This document shows, piece after piece, positions 8,733-17,036 of a stretch of DNA of 64,000 nt. Position 1 is the stretch's first letter; the number at the start of each line of letters is the position of its first letter. Location of the stretch: positions 1 through 64,000 of the forward strand of contig JAEXYZ010000039.1 of NCBI GenBank assembly GCA_023405135.1. The letters run 5' to 3'. This stretch comes from Bacillota bacterium. Lineage in GTDB: Bacteria > Bacillota > Bacilli > Bacillales_A > Planococcaceae. A model generated the notes under the pieces. That model ran no database searches. It was not told the origin of the DNA and saw only the letters and a list, made by a program, of their open reading frames with translations. Made by a program: the position numbers and the translations under genes.

Positions 8733-9368
8733 TTATTTTTTCGTACTTGCTCTTTTTTCTTCGTGACGAGTTTTAAGAACAGCTAAAACATCATAAACAT
8801 CTACTTTTTGTTCTTGTAATAACACTAATAAGTGATAAATTAAGTCTGCTGATTCCCATTTTACTTCTTCCGCATCACGATTTTTCGCACCGATCACTAC
8901 TTCTGTTGCTTCTTCCCCAACTTTTTTACAAATTTTATCGATACCTTTTTCAAATAAATATGTTGTATATGCACCCTCTGGCATATCAACTTCACGCTTA
9001 CGGATGATTTCTACTAATTGTGGAATAATGTCAACGGAACCTACTCGATCGTTTTCTAAAATAGTTTCTGTAAAGCAAGAAGTAGTACCATTGTGGCACG
9101 CTGGTCCAGCAGGTAAAACTTCTACTACTAACGCATCTTTGTCACAATCGGCTTTAATTGAAATAACTTTTTGCGTGTTGCCACTCGTTGCACCTTTATG
9201 CCAAAGCTCCGCACGAGAACGAGAATAAAACCATGTTTCACCAGTTTCTATCGTTTTTTGTAATGACTCCTCATTCATATAAGCAACTGTTAATACTTCT
9301 TTTGATTGTGCATCTTGTACAACAGTTGTAATTAAACCTTTTTCATCAAATTTTAAGCCTTCAATCAT
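8733..9368 (-). CDS. hisI: Bifunctional phosphoribosyl-AMP cyclohydrolase / phosphoribosyl-ATP pyrophosphatase
   Basis: A 211-aa HisIE fusion that carries out steps 2 and 3 of histidine synthesis. The HisI half (residues 1-110) has the metal and active-site signature WHKGATSGNTQ and the DCDKDALVVEV and GPACHNGTTSCF blocks. The HisE half (about 115-205) has KKVGEEATEVVIGAKN and ADLIYHLLVLL. Start ATG 9368 overlaps the hisF stop as ATGA. It is the last gene of the his operon. Confidence 0.96.
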   Translation of the reverse strand: MIEGLKFDEKGLITTVVQDAQSKEVLTVAYMNEESLQKTIETGETWFYSRSRAELWHKGATSGNTQKVISIKADCDKDALVVEVLPAGPACHNGTTSCFTETILENDRVGSVDIIPQLVEIIRKREVDMPEGAYTTYLFEKGIDKICKKVGEEATEVVIGAKNRDAEEVKWESADLIYHLLVLLQEQKVDVYDVLAVLKTRHEEKRASTKK

Positions 9369-10123
9369 CTGACACAAACTCCTTTTTCGCGCAAATAAGC
9401 TTTCACTTCTGCTACGCTTGTTTCTTTATAATGGAAAATTGATGCCGCAAGAGCTGCATCCGCATCGACATCTTGTAGCACTTGTGCAAAGTGTTCAGCA
9501 TTACCTGCACCACCACTTGCAATGACAGGAACTGTTACCGCATCTCGAACAGCCTTTGTTAAAGCTAAATCAAAACCTGATTTTTCACCATCTTGATTCA
9601 TGCTCGTTAATAAAATTTCTCCAGCTCCTAAACGAACCGCTTCTTTCGCCCACTCAACGGCTTGCCAGTTCGTTTTGTTGCGACCACCGTGGGTATAAAC
9701 CATCCAAGTGCCGTCTTCTTCGCTATATCTCGCATCAATTGCTACAACGATACATTGGGCACCAAAGAAATCAGAACCTTCTTTAATAAGCTCAGGTCGC
9801 TCTAATGCAGAAGTATTTACTGATACTTTATCTGCACCAGCACGCAAGATTCTTTTCATATCCTCTAAAGTACGAATGCCACCGCCAACTGTAAATGGAA
9901 TTGCTAGTGAAGATGCAGTTTTTCTTACTACATCTACCATTGTTTCACGACCTTCGTGGGATGCGGATATGTCTAGAAACACTAATTCATCTGCACCTTG
10001 TTCATCATAAAATTTAGCTAGTTCTACCGGGTCTCCAGCATCGCGTAACTCTACAAATTGAATACCTTTTACAACACGGCCTTCCTTTACATCAAGGCAA
10101 GGAATGATACGCTTTGTTAACAT
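9365..10123 (-). CDS. hisF: Imidazole glycerol phosphate synthase subunit HisF
   Basis: A 252-aa (beta/alpha)8 cyclase that takes ammonia from HisH and closes the imidazole ring. The catalytic Asp11 lies in RIIPCLDVKEGR and Asp130 in VVAIDARYS; both phosphate-binding GG motifs (VGGGIR, ASGGAG) are present. The start is ATG 10123, the family N-terminus; an upstream frame to 10150 lies inside hisH. It overlaps hisH by 7 nt, and hisA, normally between them, is absent. Confidence 0.97.
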   Translation of the reverse strand: MLTKRIIPCLDVKEGRVVKGIQFVELRDAGDPVELAKFYDEQGADELVFLDISASHEGRETMVDVVRKTASSLAIPFTVGGGIRTLEDMKRILRAGADKVSVNTSALERPELIKEGSDFFGAQCIVVAIDARYSEEDGTWMVYTHGGRNKTNWQAVEWAKEAVRLGAGEILLTSMNQDGEKSGFDLALTKAVRDAVTVPVIASGGAGNAEHFAQVLQDVDADAALAASIFHYKETSVAEVKAYLREKGVCVR

Positions 10124-10764
10124 GTAAGCACCCCCACACCTTTTAACCATTGTTCCAGTAAAAATATGCCAAAGTTACCTGATTTTTCAGGGTGGAATTG
10201 CATACCTGTTACATTCCCTGCCTGCACAACTCCAGGTACTTCAACCCCAAAATAGTCAGCACTTGCAACAAGCTGTTCTCTATCAATATTCGAAGCATAA
10301 AATGAATGGACAAAATAAACAAACTTACTTTCAGGAAGTTGTGTATTTTCTAGCCATACTGGAACTGATTGGAATTGTAATGTATTCCATCCCATATGTG
10401 GAACACGATATTGCTCACCAGCTTCTGAAATTCCAGAAAATCGAGTAATTGTTCCTTTGAAAAAACTAAAGCCTTTTGTCGGTGTTACTTCTTCACTTTC
10501 TTCAAAAAGTAATTGCATACCTAAGCAAATACCTAAGAGAGGCTTCTTCGCATCAACTTGCCCGCGAATAAATTGGTCTAACCCAGTTTCAGATAAACGC
10601 TTCATCGCATCTGGAAAAGCACCAACTCCTGGTAAAATTAACGCATCTGTAGCAGCTAGGCTTGCAGCATCTGATGAAACAACTACTTCACAATCCAAAC
10701 GCTTTAATGCTTGTTCAACACTAAATAAATTGCCCATCCCATAATCAATCACACCTATTTTCAT
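10117..10764 (-). CDS. hisH: Imidazole glycerol phosphate synthase subunit HisH (glutamine amidotransferase)
   Basis: A 215-aa class I glutamine amidotransferase that supplies ammonia to HisF. The triad is visible: Cys in LLGICLGMQLLFEES, and His and Glu in GMQFHPEKSG. The first residues MKIGVIDYGMGNL are the family N-terminus. ATG 10764 overlaps the hisB stop (ATGA), and the 3' end overlaps hisF by 7 nt with no room for hisA. Confidence 0.97.
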   Translation of the reverse strand: MKIGVIDYGMGNLFSVEQALKRLDCEVVVSSDAASLAATDALILPGVGAFPDAMKRLSETGLDQFIRGQVDAKKPLLGICLGMQLLFEESEEVTPTKGFSFFKGTITRFSGISEAGEQYRVPHMGWNTLQFQSVPVWLENTQLPESKFVYFVHSFYASNIDREQLVASADYFGVEVPGVVQAGNVTGMQFHPEKSGNFGIFLLEQWLKGVGVLTC

Positions 10765-11366
10765 GTCAACAACCCTTTCGTTGACGGTACGCCTTTTACA
10801 CGTGGATCAATTTGTACCGCATCATCAATTGCACGAGCAAGTGCTTTAAAAATAGCTTCAATAATGTGGTGCGTATTATGGCCATAAGGGACAATCACAT
10901 GAACATTCATACGAGCTTCCAATGCAAATTTCCATAAAAACTCATGAACAAGCTCCGTATCAAAAGTACCTACCTTTTCCTTTAGCTCCGGTGCCACTCG
11001 ATACTCAAGATGTGGGCGATTCGAGCAATCAATGACTACTTGTGCTAATGCATCATCCATTGGAACAAACGCATTACCATAACGTTTAATTCCTTTTTTG
11101 TCACCAAGGGCTTGTCGAATAACTTGACCTAATACGATTCCAATATCTTCAGTTGTATGGTGATCATCAATATGTGTATCGCCATCTGCAATGATTTTCC
11201 CATCAAATAAACCATGCTTAATAAACAAATCAAGCATGTGATCCATAAATGGCACGCCTGTATTTACTTCAGCGATTCCTTCACCATCTAAGTTTAATTC
11301 AACGGAAATTTTTGTTTCATTTGTATTGCGATCAATTTTAGCAAAGCGTTGTTTTCGTTCAGTCAT
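10761..11366 (-). CDS. hisB: Imidazoleglycerol-phosphate dehydratase
   Basis: A 201-aa manganese-dependent IGP dehydratase (monofunctional type). Both metal-binding repeats are present: HIDDHHTTEDIGI and YGHNTHHIIEA. Start ATG 11366 (MTERKQR) is nine nt after GGGAG; an ATG nine nt upstream abuts that site. The coding region begins 1 nt past the hisD stop codon and overlaps hisH by 4 nt. Confidence 0.96.
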   Translation of the reverse strand: MTERKQRFAKIDRNTNETKISVELNLDGEGIAEVNTGVPFMDHMLDLFIKHGLFDGKIIADGDTHIDDHHTTEDIGIVLGQVIRQALGDKKGIKRYGNAFVPMDDALAQVVIDCSNRPHLEYRVAPELKEKVGTFDTELVHEFLWKFALEARMNVHVIVPYGHNTHHIIEAIFKALARAIDDAVQIDPRVKGVPSTKGLLT

Positions 11367-11367
11367 T

Positions 11368-12648
11368 TTATTCATCTCCCTTAGTCCAACCACGAGATTC
11401 TACTGCACGGGCATGTCCTTCAAGCCCTTCCATTCTTGCTAGTCGTGCAATTTTCGGTGCATTTTCTTCCCATGTTTTCTCACTATAATAAACAACATTC
11501 GATCGTTTAATAAAATCATCTACATTTAATCCGCTTGCAAAACGTGCCGTACTATTTGTCGGTAATACGTGGTTCGTTCCAGCAAAATAATCTCCCACAG
11601 GTTCTGAACTGTAACGACCGATAAAAATCGCTCCAGCATGACGAATTTTTAATGAATCATTTTCAGCATTTTCTGTTACAACTTCTAAATGTTCCGGTGC
11701 TAAAGAGTTAATTGCTTCAACTGCTTGCTCCATCGTTTCAGCAATATAAATTTGACCGAAGTTTTCAATCGCTTTTCGAGCAATTGCTTCACGAGGAAGC
11801 TCACGTAATTGTTGTTCAACCTGTATTGCAACGTCCTGTGCAAGACGCTCACTTGTTGTTACTAATATTGCACATGCTAAAGCATCATGTTCTGCTTGTG
11901 ATAATAGGTCTGCCGCTATTTCATCGGCAAATGCAGTATCATCCGCTAATATAGCTATCTCACTAGGCCCAGCAATCATGTCAATTGCAACTTCTCCAAA
12001 CACTTCACGCTTTGCTAAGGCAACAAAAATATTACCTGGGCCAGTAATCTTATCAACCGGTGCAATCGTTTCAGTACCATAAGCTAAAGCAGCAATTGCC
12101 TGTGCACCACCCACTTTGTAAATTTCAGTAATACCTAAAATAGAAGCAGCTACTAGTACTGCAGCTGGTAATTTACCATCTTTCCCTGCTGGAGAAGTAA
12201 TAACAATACGCTCTACCCCTGCCACCTGTGCCGGAATTACATTCATTAATACGGAAGATGGATAGGCAGCGGACCCCCCTGGTACGTATAAGCCAACAGC
12301 ATCAAGTGGAATGATTCGCTGTGCTAACCATGAACCATTTGGTAATGGAAGTCTATAACCTTCTCTCTTTTGCGCTTCATGATAAAAGCGAATATTGTCT
12401 GCTGCTTCTTGTAAATCCTGTTTTAATTGTTCATCAAAATTTGCAACGGCTTCATCGATTTCCTCTTGTGTAACACGAAAATCATTAAGTGCAATGCCAT
12501 CCCACATTTGACTATATTTGCGAATAGCCTCGTCTCCATTTTCACGAACATCTCCGAGTACTTGACGAACTGTTTTCAGTTGTTCTTCATTTCCACCTTC
12601 AAGTTGTCTCTTTAAGGAAATTGAGTTTGATAATTTTGTAATTTTCAC
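11368..12648 (-). CDS. hisD: Histidinol dehydrogenase
   Basis: A 426-aa zinc- and NAD-dependent enzyme that oxidises L-histidinol to histidine, the last two steps of the pathway. Conserved blocks are visible: GLYVPGGSAAYPSSVLMN, KVGGAQAIAALAYGTE, IDMIAGPSEIAILAD, DLLSQAEHD and the C-terminal GTNHVLPT. Length is typical. It lies 15 bp downstream of hisG and overlaps the ribosome-binding region of hisB. Confidence 0.97.
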   Translation of the reverse strand: MKITKLSNSISLKRQLEGGNEEQLKTVRQVLGDVRENGDEAIRKYSQMWDGIALNDFRVTQEEIDEAVANFDEQLKQDLQEAADNIRFYHEAQKREGYRLPLPNGSWLAQRIIPLDAVGLYVPGGSAAYPSSVLMNVIPAQVAGVERIVITSPAGKDGKLPAAVLVAASILGITEIYKVGGAQAIAALAYGTETIAPVDKITGPGNIFVALAKREVFGEVAIDMIAGPSEIAILADDTAFADEIAADLLSQAEHDALACAILVTTSERLAQDVAIQVEQQLRELPREAIARKAIENFGQIYIAETMEQAVEAINSLAPEHLEVVTENAENDSLKIRHAGAIFIGRYSSEPVGDYFAGTNHVLPTNSTARFASGLNVDDFIKRSNVVYYSEKTWEENAPKIARLARMEGLEGHARAVESRGWTKGDE

Positions 12649-12663
12649 AAATAACCCTTCTCT

Positions 12664-13287
12664 CTAATTGACAAATTTCTTCAAACGAAATACTAAATCT
12701 TGGATACGTGCACTTTTCATTCGATAGCTTACCGGGTTTGCAATTAAACGAGAAGATACATCTGTAATATGTTCGTACTCAACAAGTCCGTTTTCTTTTA
12801 ACGTTCTTCCTGTTGAGACGATATCAACAATACGATCAGCTAAACCAATCATCGGTGCTAATTCAATCGAACCATTTAACTCAATAATCTCTACTTGTTC
12901 ACCAATTTCTTTATAGTAGTTCATTGCGATATTTGGATATTTCGTTGCAATACGAGGTGCGATTTCGTTCATCTTCGTATTCGGTAAACCCGCTGATGCA
13001 ATATAACATTGACTAATTTTTAAATCTAACAATTCATGAACATTGCGTCTTTGCTCAAGTAATACATCTTTGCCTGCAATTCCGATATCTGCAACACCAT
13101 GTTCAACATAAACAGGTACATCCATTGGTTTTGCTAAAATAAATCGAATTTTTTCTTCTGGAATTTCAATCATTAATTTACGTGACATTTCCACTTCTTC
13201 AGGTAAATTAAATCCTGCTTCAATAAGCATTTGATATGCTTCTTCAAAAATCCGTCCTTTTGGCATTGCTATTGTTAATTCACTCAT
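12664..13287 (-). CDS. hisG: ATP phosphoribosyltransferase catalytic subunit (short form)
   Basis: A 207-aa short-form HisG, which catalyses the first committed step (ATP + PRPP) and needs HisZ for activity and feedback control. Visible family blocks are AMPKGRIFEEAYQML near the start, VADIGIAGKDVL and the PRPP-binding-type segment IVDIVSTGRTLKENGL. It lacks the C-terminal regulatory ACT-like domain of long HisG, which agrees with hisZ lying 5 bp upstream. Confidence 0.97.
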   Translation of the reverse strand: MSELTIAMPKGRIFEEAYQMLIEAGFNLPEEVEMSRKLMIEIPEEKIRFILAKPMDVPVYVEHGVADIGIAGKDVLLEQRRNVHELLDLKISQCYIASAGLPNTKMNEIAPRIATKYPNIAMNYYKEIGEQVEIIELNGSIELAPMIGLADRIVDIVSTGRTLKENGLVEYEHITDVSSRLIANPVSYRMKSARIQDLVFRLKKFVN

Positions 13288-13292
13288 ACCGT

Positions 13293-14450
13293 TTAATCCT
13301 CCTGGCTGACGTAAACAATTGTGTCAAACTGTTTTGTAAATGCTTCTTCATCTACAAGTCCTTTTTGTGCCTGTAATGTCACGCGCTTTCCTTCTTCGCG
13401 TAAATTATTTGCAAGCTCGAGCGCCTTAATAAAGTTCTCATCATTGAAAATGATTGCTACCGTTTGTTCAGTTGATTTAATAGAAGGAACTACTTCAAGC
13501 AGACGATCTACTCGAATACCGAAGCCTGTTGCCCCTACTTCACTTCCAAAATGATGTAGCAAGCCATCATAACGTCCACCGTTCCCTAGGGCAAATCCAC
13601 TACCTTCTGCAAACACTTCAAATAGCATACCTGTGTAATAATTCATATGGCTTGAAAGTGTAAAATCTAGTGCAACGTATTGAGAAAGTTTTGCAACATT
13701 AATTAGTTCCATAAGTTGTTGCATATATTCTAACGCATCATTTTTTCTTACATATTTTTCGATTTCTTCAATTGCTACAAAATTTGTCGCTTCATTAATA
13801 AATTGTAACAATGCATCTGATTTTGTTTTTGGTAAATCGAATGTTGCTACTGCCTCTTCAAAACCGACATAATTTCGTTCTACTAATAAAGTTCTTAGTT
13901 TTTCGGCCTGATTTGCACTTTCTGTGTAATCTTTTAAAATGCAATTTAATACACCAGCATGTCCGATTGTAATTTTAAAGGAATCAATACCAAATGCCTG
14001 AATTAAATTAATCGCTGTAATAATCACTTCAGCATCCGCAAAGACTGTTCCGTCTCCGATTATTTCTATTCCCATTTGTCCAAATTCAGCAGGACGGCCA
14101 CCTTCTGTTTGTTGTGCCCGGAAAACATTCGCAAAGTATGCTAGTCTTAATGGGATTTTTTCTTTCAATAATTTCGATGTAGCAACACGTGCAATCGGTG
14201 TCGTCATATCAGGACGTAGGACAAGCGTATTGCCTTGACTATCAACAAGTTTAAATAATGCTGCATCGTAAATAGCTGATGCTTTTCCCACTGTATCGAA
14301 ATATTCTAAGCTTGGTGTTTTAATAAAATCAAAGCCTCGTGAACGAAGAAAATCACGTCCAGTTTGTCTAATTGTTTCGATTTTTTCATATGTAATTGGG
14401 AATGTATCACGCATTCCTAATGGCTTTTCAAACATTTTTATCGATGACAT
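13293..14450 (-). CDS. hisZ: ATP phosphoribosyltransferase regulatory subunit HisZ
   Basis: A 385-aa paralogue of histidyl-tRNA synthetase without the tRNA-binding domain; it forms the octameric ATP-PRT complex with HisG and senses histidine. Class II synthetase-like blocks are seen (PLGMRDTFP, VLRPDMTTPIARV, YYTGMLFEVFAEG, GGRYDGLL). The start chosen is ATG 14450 (MSSIKMFE) after an AGGATG site; an ATG at 14468 is also in frame. First gene of the his operon, with a sigma-A promoter at 14515-14543. Confidence 0.95.
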   Translation of the reverse strand: MSSIKMFEKPLGMRDTFPITYEKIETIRQTGRDFLRSRGFDFIKTPSLEYFDTVGKASAIYDAALFKLVDSQGNTLVLRPDMTTPIARVATSKLLKEKIPLRLAYFANVFRAQQTEGGRPAEFGQMGIEIIGDGTVFADAEVIITAINLIQAFGIDSFKITIGHAGVLNCILKDYTESANQAEKLRTLLVERNYVGFEEAVATFDLPKTKSDALLQFINEATNFVAIEEIEKYVRKNDALEYMQQLMELINVAKLSQYVALDFTLSSHMNYYTGMLFEVFAEGSGFALGNGGRYDGLLHHFGSEVGATGFGIRVDRLLEVVPSIKSTEQTVAIIFNDENFIKALELANNLREEGKRVTLQAQKGLVDEEAFTKQFDTIVYVSQED

Positions 14451-14514
14451 TTTAACACATCCTACCATTTTTACTTTAACACACTAGAGAATTAGAGAGT
14501 TAGTATATGAAAGT

Positions 14515-14543
14515 ATTTTATCGAATTACTCTTCCATAGTCAA
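14515..14543 (-). promoter_or_regulatory. sigma-A promoter of the his operon
   Basis: On the minus strand TTGACT (14543-14538), a 17-bp spacer and TAAAAT (14520-14515) lie 65 bp upstream of the hisZ start. The leader is short and shows no T-box or attenuator. An inverted repeat CTTACTA/TAGTAAG at 14592-14623 lies further upstream, of unknown role. Confidence 0.7.
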
Positions 14544-14629
14544 CCATTAAATCTTTCTATGTTGATTATACCTTTTTATTAAAAGAAAAAACTTACTATT
14601 CTAAAAATAATGCAATTAGTAAGATACTT

Positions 14630-14755
14630 ACATTTCCGCAAGTTTTGAGTTTTTTCCGCCACTTGCTCGATTTTTTCCTCGGGTTTGTTTATTTTTTCTG
14701 TCAGTTTCCTCGGTTTTTCCGCCACTTTTGCTCATATTTTCGTCAATTTGTTTTC
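14630..14755. repeat. Six tandem 21-bp repeats
   Basis: Six consecutive 21-bp units start at 14630, 14651, 14672, 14693, 14714 and 14735 with no slippage in register. The best-conserved part is TTTTTCCGCCACTT. The core matches the 1792-1875 array, so the window holds two copies of one repeat family. The array lies between the yvoF terminator and the his promoter. Confidence 0.85.
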
Positions 14756-14762
14756 GAGTTTT

Positions 14763-14804
14763 AAAAAAAATCTGTTCATTCTAAATTAGAATAAACAGAT
14801 TTTT
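14763..14804 (-). terminator. yvoF terminator overlapping its stop codon
   Basis: On the minus strand AAATCTGTTTATTCTAA / TTAGAATGAACAGATTT forms a long stem followed by a run of eight T in total. The 5' arm is the last codons of yvoF and the TGA stop lies in the stem, so the terminator overlaps coding sequence. Confidence 0.82.
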
Positions 14805-15309
14805 CCTTTTTACGTTCCGCCATTTGTTCTGCAGTGTAGATAATCCGCATCGGGTTTCCTCCTGCCATAGCTCCAGCTGGTACATCTTTATGAACCAATG
14901 TTGCAGCTGAAACAATTGCACCGTCACCAATTTCTACACCAGGGAGAATTGTTGAATTTGCACCAATCATTACTTCACTGCCAATTTTCACATCGCCTAA
15001 ACGATATTCTTCTATTAAATATTCATGAGCTAAAATCGTTGTGTTGTAGCCAATAATTGTATTATCTCCAATTGTAATTCGCTCGGGGAACATGGAATCT
15101 GGCATGACCATCAGCGCAAGTGACGTTTTCTTGCCAATTTTCATCTTTAAAAACGTTCGATAAATCCAATTTTTCACACTCATAAATGGTGTAACTCGTC
15201 CAATTTGAATGAAAATAAAACATTTCATTACTTTCCAAAAAGACACTGTTTGATAAACATTCCATAATGAGTTTGCACCTTGAACTGGATATCGCTCCGT
15301 TTTTCTCAT
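14776..15309 (-). CDS. yvoF: Acyltransferase of the hexapeptide-repeat family (YvoF-like)
   Basis: A 177-aa left-handed beta-helix acetyltransferase. Hexapeptide repeats run from about residue 70 to 155 (ITIGDNTIIGYNTTI, VKIGSEVMIGANSTILPGVEIGDGAIV) and end with the family block AGGNPMRII. It lacks a transmembrane segment. Substrate unknown. It is the last gene of the hprK-lgt-ppaX-yvoF operon, lying 4 bp after ppaX, the B. subtilis order. Confidence 0.88.
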   Translation of the reverse strand: MRKTERYPVQGANSLWNVYQTVSFWKVMKCFIFIQIGRVTPFMSVKNWIYRTFLKMKIGKKTSLALMVMPDSMFPERITIGDNTIIGYNTTILAHEYLIEEYRLGDVKIGSEVMIGANSTILPGVEIGDGAIVSAATLVHKDVPAGAMAGGNPMRIIYTAEQMAERKKEKSVYSNLE

Positions 15310-15313
15310 AAAC

Positions 15314-15952
15314 TTAAGACCCCTTCACAATCGTTAATAAATCAGTTATATGGTGAAGCATATAGTCAGGATTATATTGTCTTAGGAAATCTTCTCCCTT
15401 AATAGACCATGCTACACCAGCTGTTTTAACTCCTGCATTTTTTCCTGCTTCAATATCGTGATAATTGTCCCCAATCATCATCGCTTCTTCTTTACTAATT
15501 CCTAATTTCTCTATAGCTAACAACACTGGCTCTGGATGTGGTTTTACATTTTTCACATCATCTATTCCAATTAAAAACTCAAACAGATGACTTGCACCCA
15601 TTAGCTCTAATCCTTTTTTAATCGTATCTCTTCTTTTTGTTGAGACGATTGCTAAACGAATATCTTGCTCTTTTAATTTTTGTAAAGTGGAAAGTACACC
15701 GTCATATTCAGTTACTAATTCATCATGGTGAGCGTGATTCCATTCTCGATATTTCTTGATCATTTCACCAACTTCATTTGGCGCAATTTGTTCAAATGTC
15801 TCGATTAATGACGGACCAATAAATTTTATACAATCCTCTGGCGAATATTGCCCGGGAAATCTATCGTTTAATACATGCATAAAGGTTTGAATAATTAATT
15901 CGTTTGTATTCAAAAGTGTTCCATCAAAATCAAAAAGTAATGCCTTTAACAT
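15314..15952 (-). CDS. ppaX: Pyrophosphatase PpaX
   Basis: A 212-aa HAD-family phosphatase. The nucleophile motif is FDFDGTLLNT at residues 7-16, motif II is IVSTKRR and motif III/IV is GDNYHDIEAGKNAG. PpaX removes the pyrophosphate that HPrK releases when it dephosphorylates P-Ser-HPr, which fits its place two genes after hprK. Confidence 0.94.
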   Translation of the reverse strand: MLKALLFDFDGTLLNTNELIIQTFMHVLNDRFPGQYSPEDCIKFIGPSLIETFEQIAPNEVGEMIKKYREWNHAHHDELVTEYDGVLSTLQKLKEQDIRLAIVSTKRRDTIKKGLELMGASHLFEFLIGIDDVKNVKPHPEPVLLAIEKLGISKEEAMMIGDNYHDIEAGKNAGVKTAGVAWSIKGEDFLRQYNPDYMLHHITDLLTIVKGS

Positions 15953-15996
15953 AGATGTATAACTCCTTTATAACCTTTTTTCAAAGATTGAATGTG

Positions 15997-16818
15997 TTAT
16001 TTGTTATCGAAATAATGAACAACTGGACGGACTTTCGCTCTACGATAAATAATGGCAACAATTGCGATAACGATTGCAACAATAGAAACAACCTGAGCAG
16101 AGCGTAAATTTCCAACTAGATACAAGCTGTCTGTTCTCATACCTTCGATAAAGAAACGACCTATTGAATACCAAATCATATATGAGAAGAAAATTTCTCC
16201 TCGTTGTAAATTTACTTTTCTTAATAAAAGTAAAAGTATTAGCCCTACAACATTCCATAAAGATTCATATAAGAAGGTTGGATGTACATATGTACCTAGC
16301 TCCTCAATATACATTTGTTCAATAATCCAGTTAGGTAACATTAGATTCTCTAAAAATTCACGACTTACTGGTCCACCGAATGCTTCTTGGTTCATAAAAT
16401 TACCCCAGCGACCAATAATTTGACCTACTAATATACTTGGCGCAACAATATCAGCAACCTTTAAAAAACTAATTCCTCTTTTTCGGCAAAATATATACGC
16501 TGTAATGACGGCTCCAATTAACGCACCATGAATTGCGATACCGCCATTCCAAATTTGAATGATTTTGCCTGGATTTGCCCCATAATATTCCCATTTCATC
16601 GCTACGTAATAAATACGAGCACTGATGATTGAAATTGGAATTGCCCAAATTAACATGTCTGCTAAAAAGTCTTCTGGTAAACCTCGTTTCACACATTCTC
16701 TCTGACCAAGGAAATAGGCAAGTACAATTCCTGTTGCAATTAAAATCCCATACCATCGAACTTTTATAGCGCCTATTTCAAATGCAACGGGATCAATTGC
16801 AAGTAATATATGATCCAT
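15997..16818 (-). CDS. lgt: Prolipoprotein diacylglyceryl transferase
   Basis: A 273-aa polytopic membrane enzyme that transfers diacylglycerol from phosphatidylglycerol to the lipobox cysteine of prelipoproteins. The signature GRWGNFMNQEAFGG and the catalytic-region HGALIGA are present. The start is ATG 16818 (MDHILLAID) behind AGAGGAG; an upstream in-frame extension to 16851 reaches into an inserted GC-rich element. Several of its likely substrates (CccB, PrsA, GerAC, the lipoproteins at 29-32 kb and 61-62 kb) lie in this window. Confidence 0.97.
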   Translation of the reverse strand: MDHILLAIDPVAFEIGAIKVRWYGILIATGIVLAYFLGQRECVKRGLPEDFLADMLIWAIPISIISARIYYVAMKWEYYGANPGKIIQIWNGGIAIHGALIGAVITAYIFCRKRGISFLKVADIVAPSILVGQIIGRWGNFMNQEAFGGPVSREFLENLMLPNWIIEQMYIEELGTYVHPTFLYESLWNVVGLILLLLLRKVNLQRGEIFFSYMIWYSIGRFFIEGMRTDSLYLVGNLRSAQVVSIVAIVIAIVAIIYRRAKVRPVVHYFDNK

Positions 16819-16840
16819 AAGTAAAACTCCTCTCAAACTT

Positions 16841-17023
16841 GAAAAGCGCAAGCGCCCTGGTTAGCCCCGACAGCTGCTTGCGAAACCTGACGATTGTGCT
16901 TGCTCCTGCTCCTGCGGTTACTCGTCGCAAAAAACTTTTGTCGCTGCGTTTTCGTCGCAGAACAGATTGCACACGCGGGAAGGTAGTGACGCGACCTCGA
17001 AGGGCTGGGTGGCTTTCGCTAGA
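16841..17023. mobile_element. GC-rich intergenic element inserted between hprK and lgt
   Basis: About 183 bp far richer in G+C than its surroundings separate two genes that are normally adjacent. The ends are imperfect inverted repeats: AGCGCAAGCGCCC..TTAGCCCCGA on the left and, read from the right, AGCGAAAGCCACCCAGCCCTTCGA. Three GTCGC direct repeats lie inside. There is no transposase and no ribosome-binding site for the short open frames across it. Similar AAGCGCAAGCGCC...GCCCCGAC intergenic elements are, as I recall, repeated in Bacillus-type genomes. Confidence 0.65.
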
Positions 17024-17036
17024 CATTCTCCAAAAT

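Noticed and set aside
10117..10150. Longer HisF start inside hisH
   Set aside because: The family N-terminus MLTKRIIPCLD begins at 10123 with a GGGGGTG ribosome-binding site.
14450..14620. Histidine T-box or attenuator before hisZ
   Set aside because: No T-box core, no His-codon leader peptide and only a short leader after a clear sigma-A promoter.
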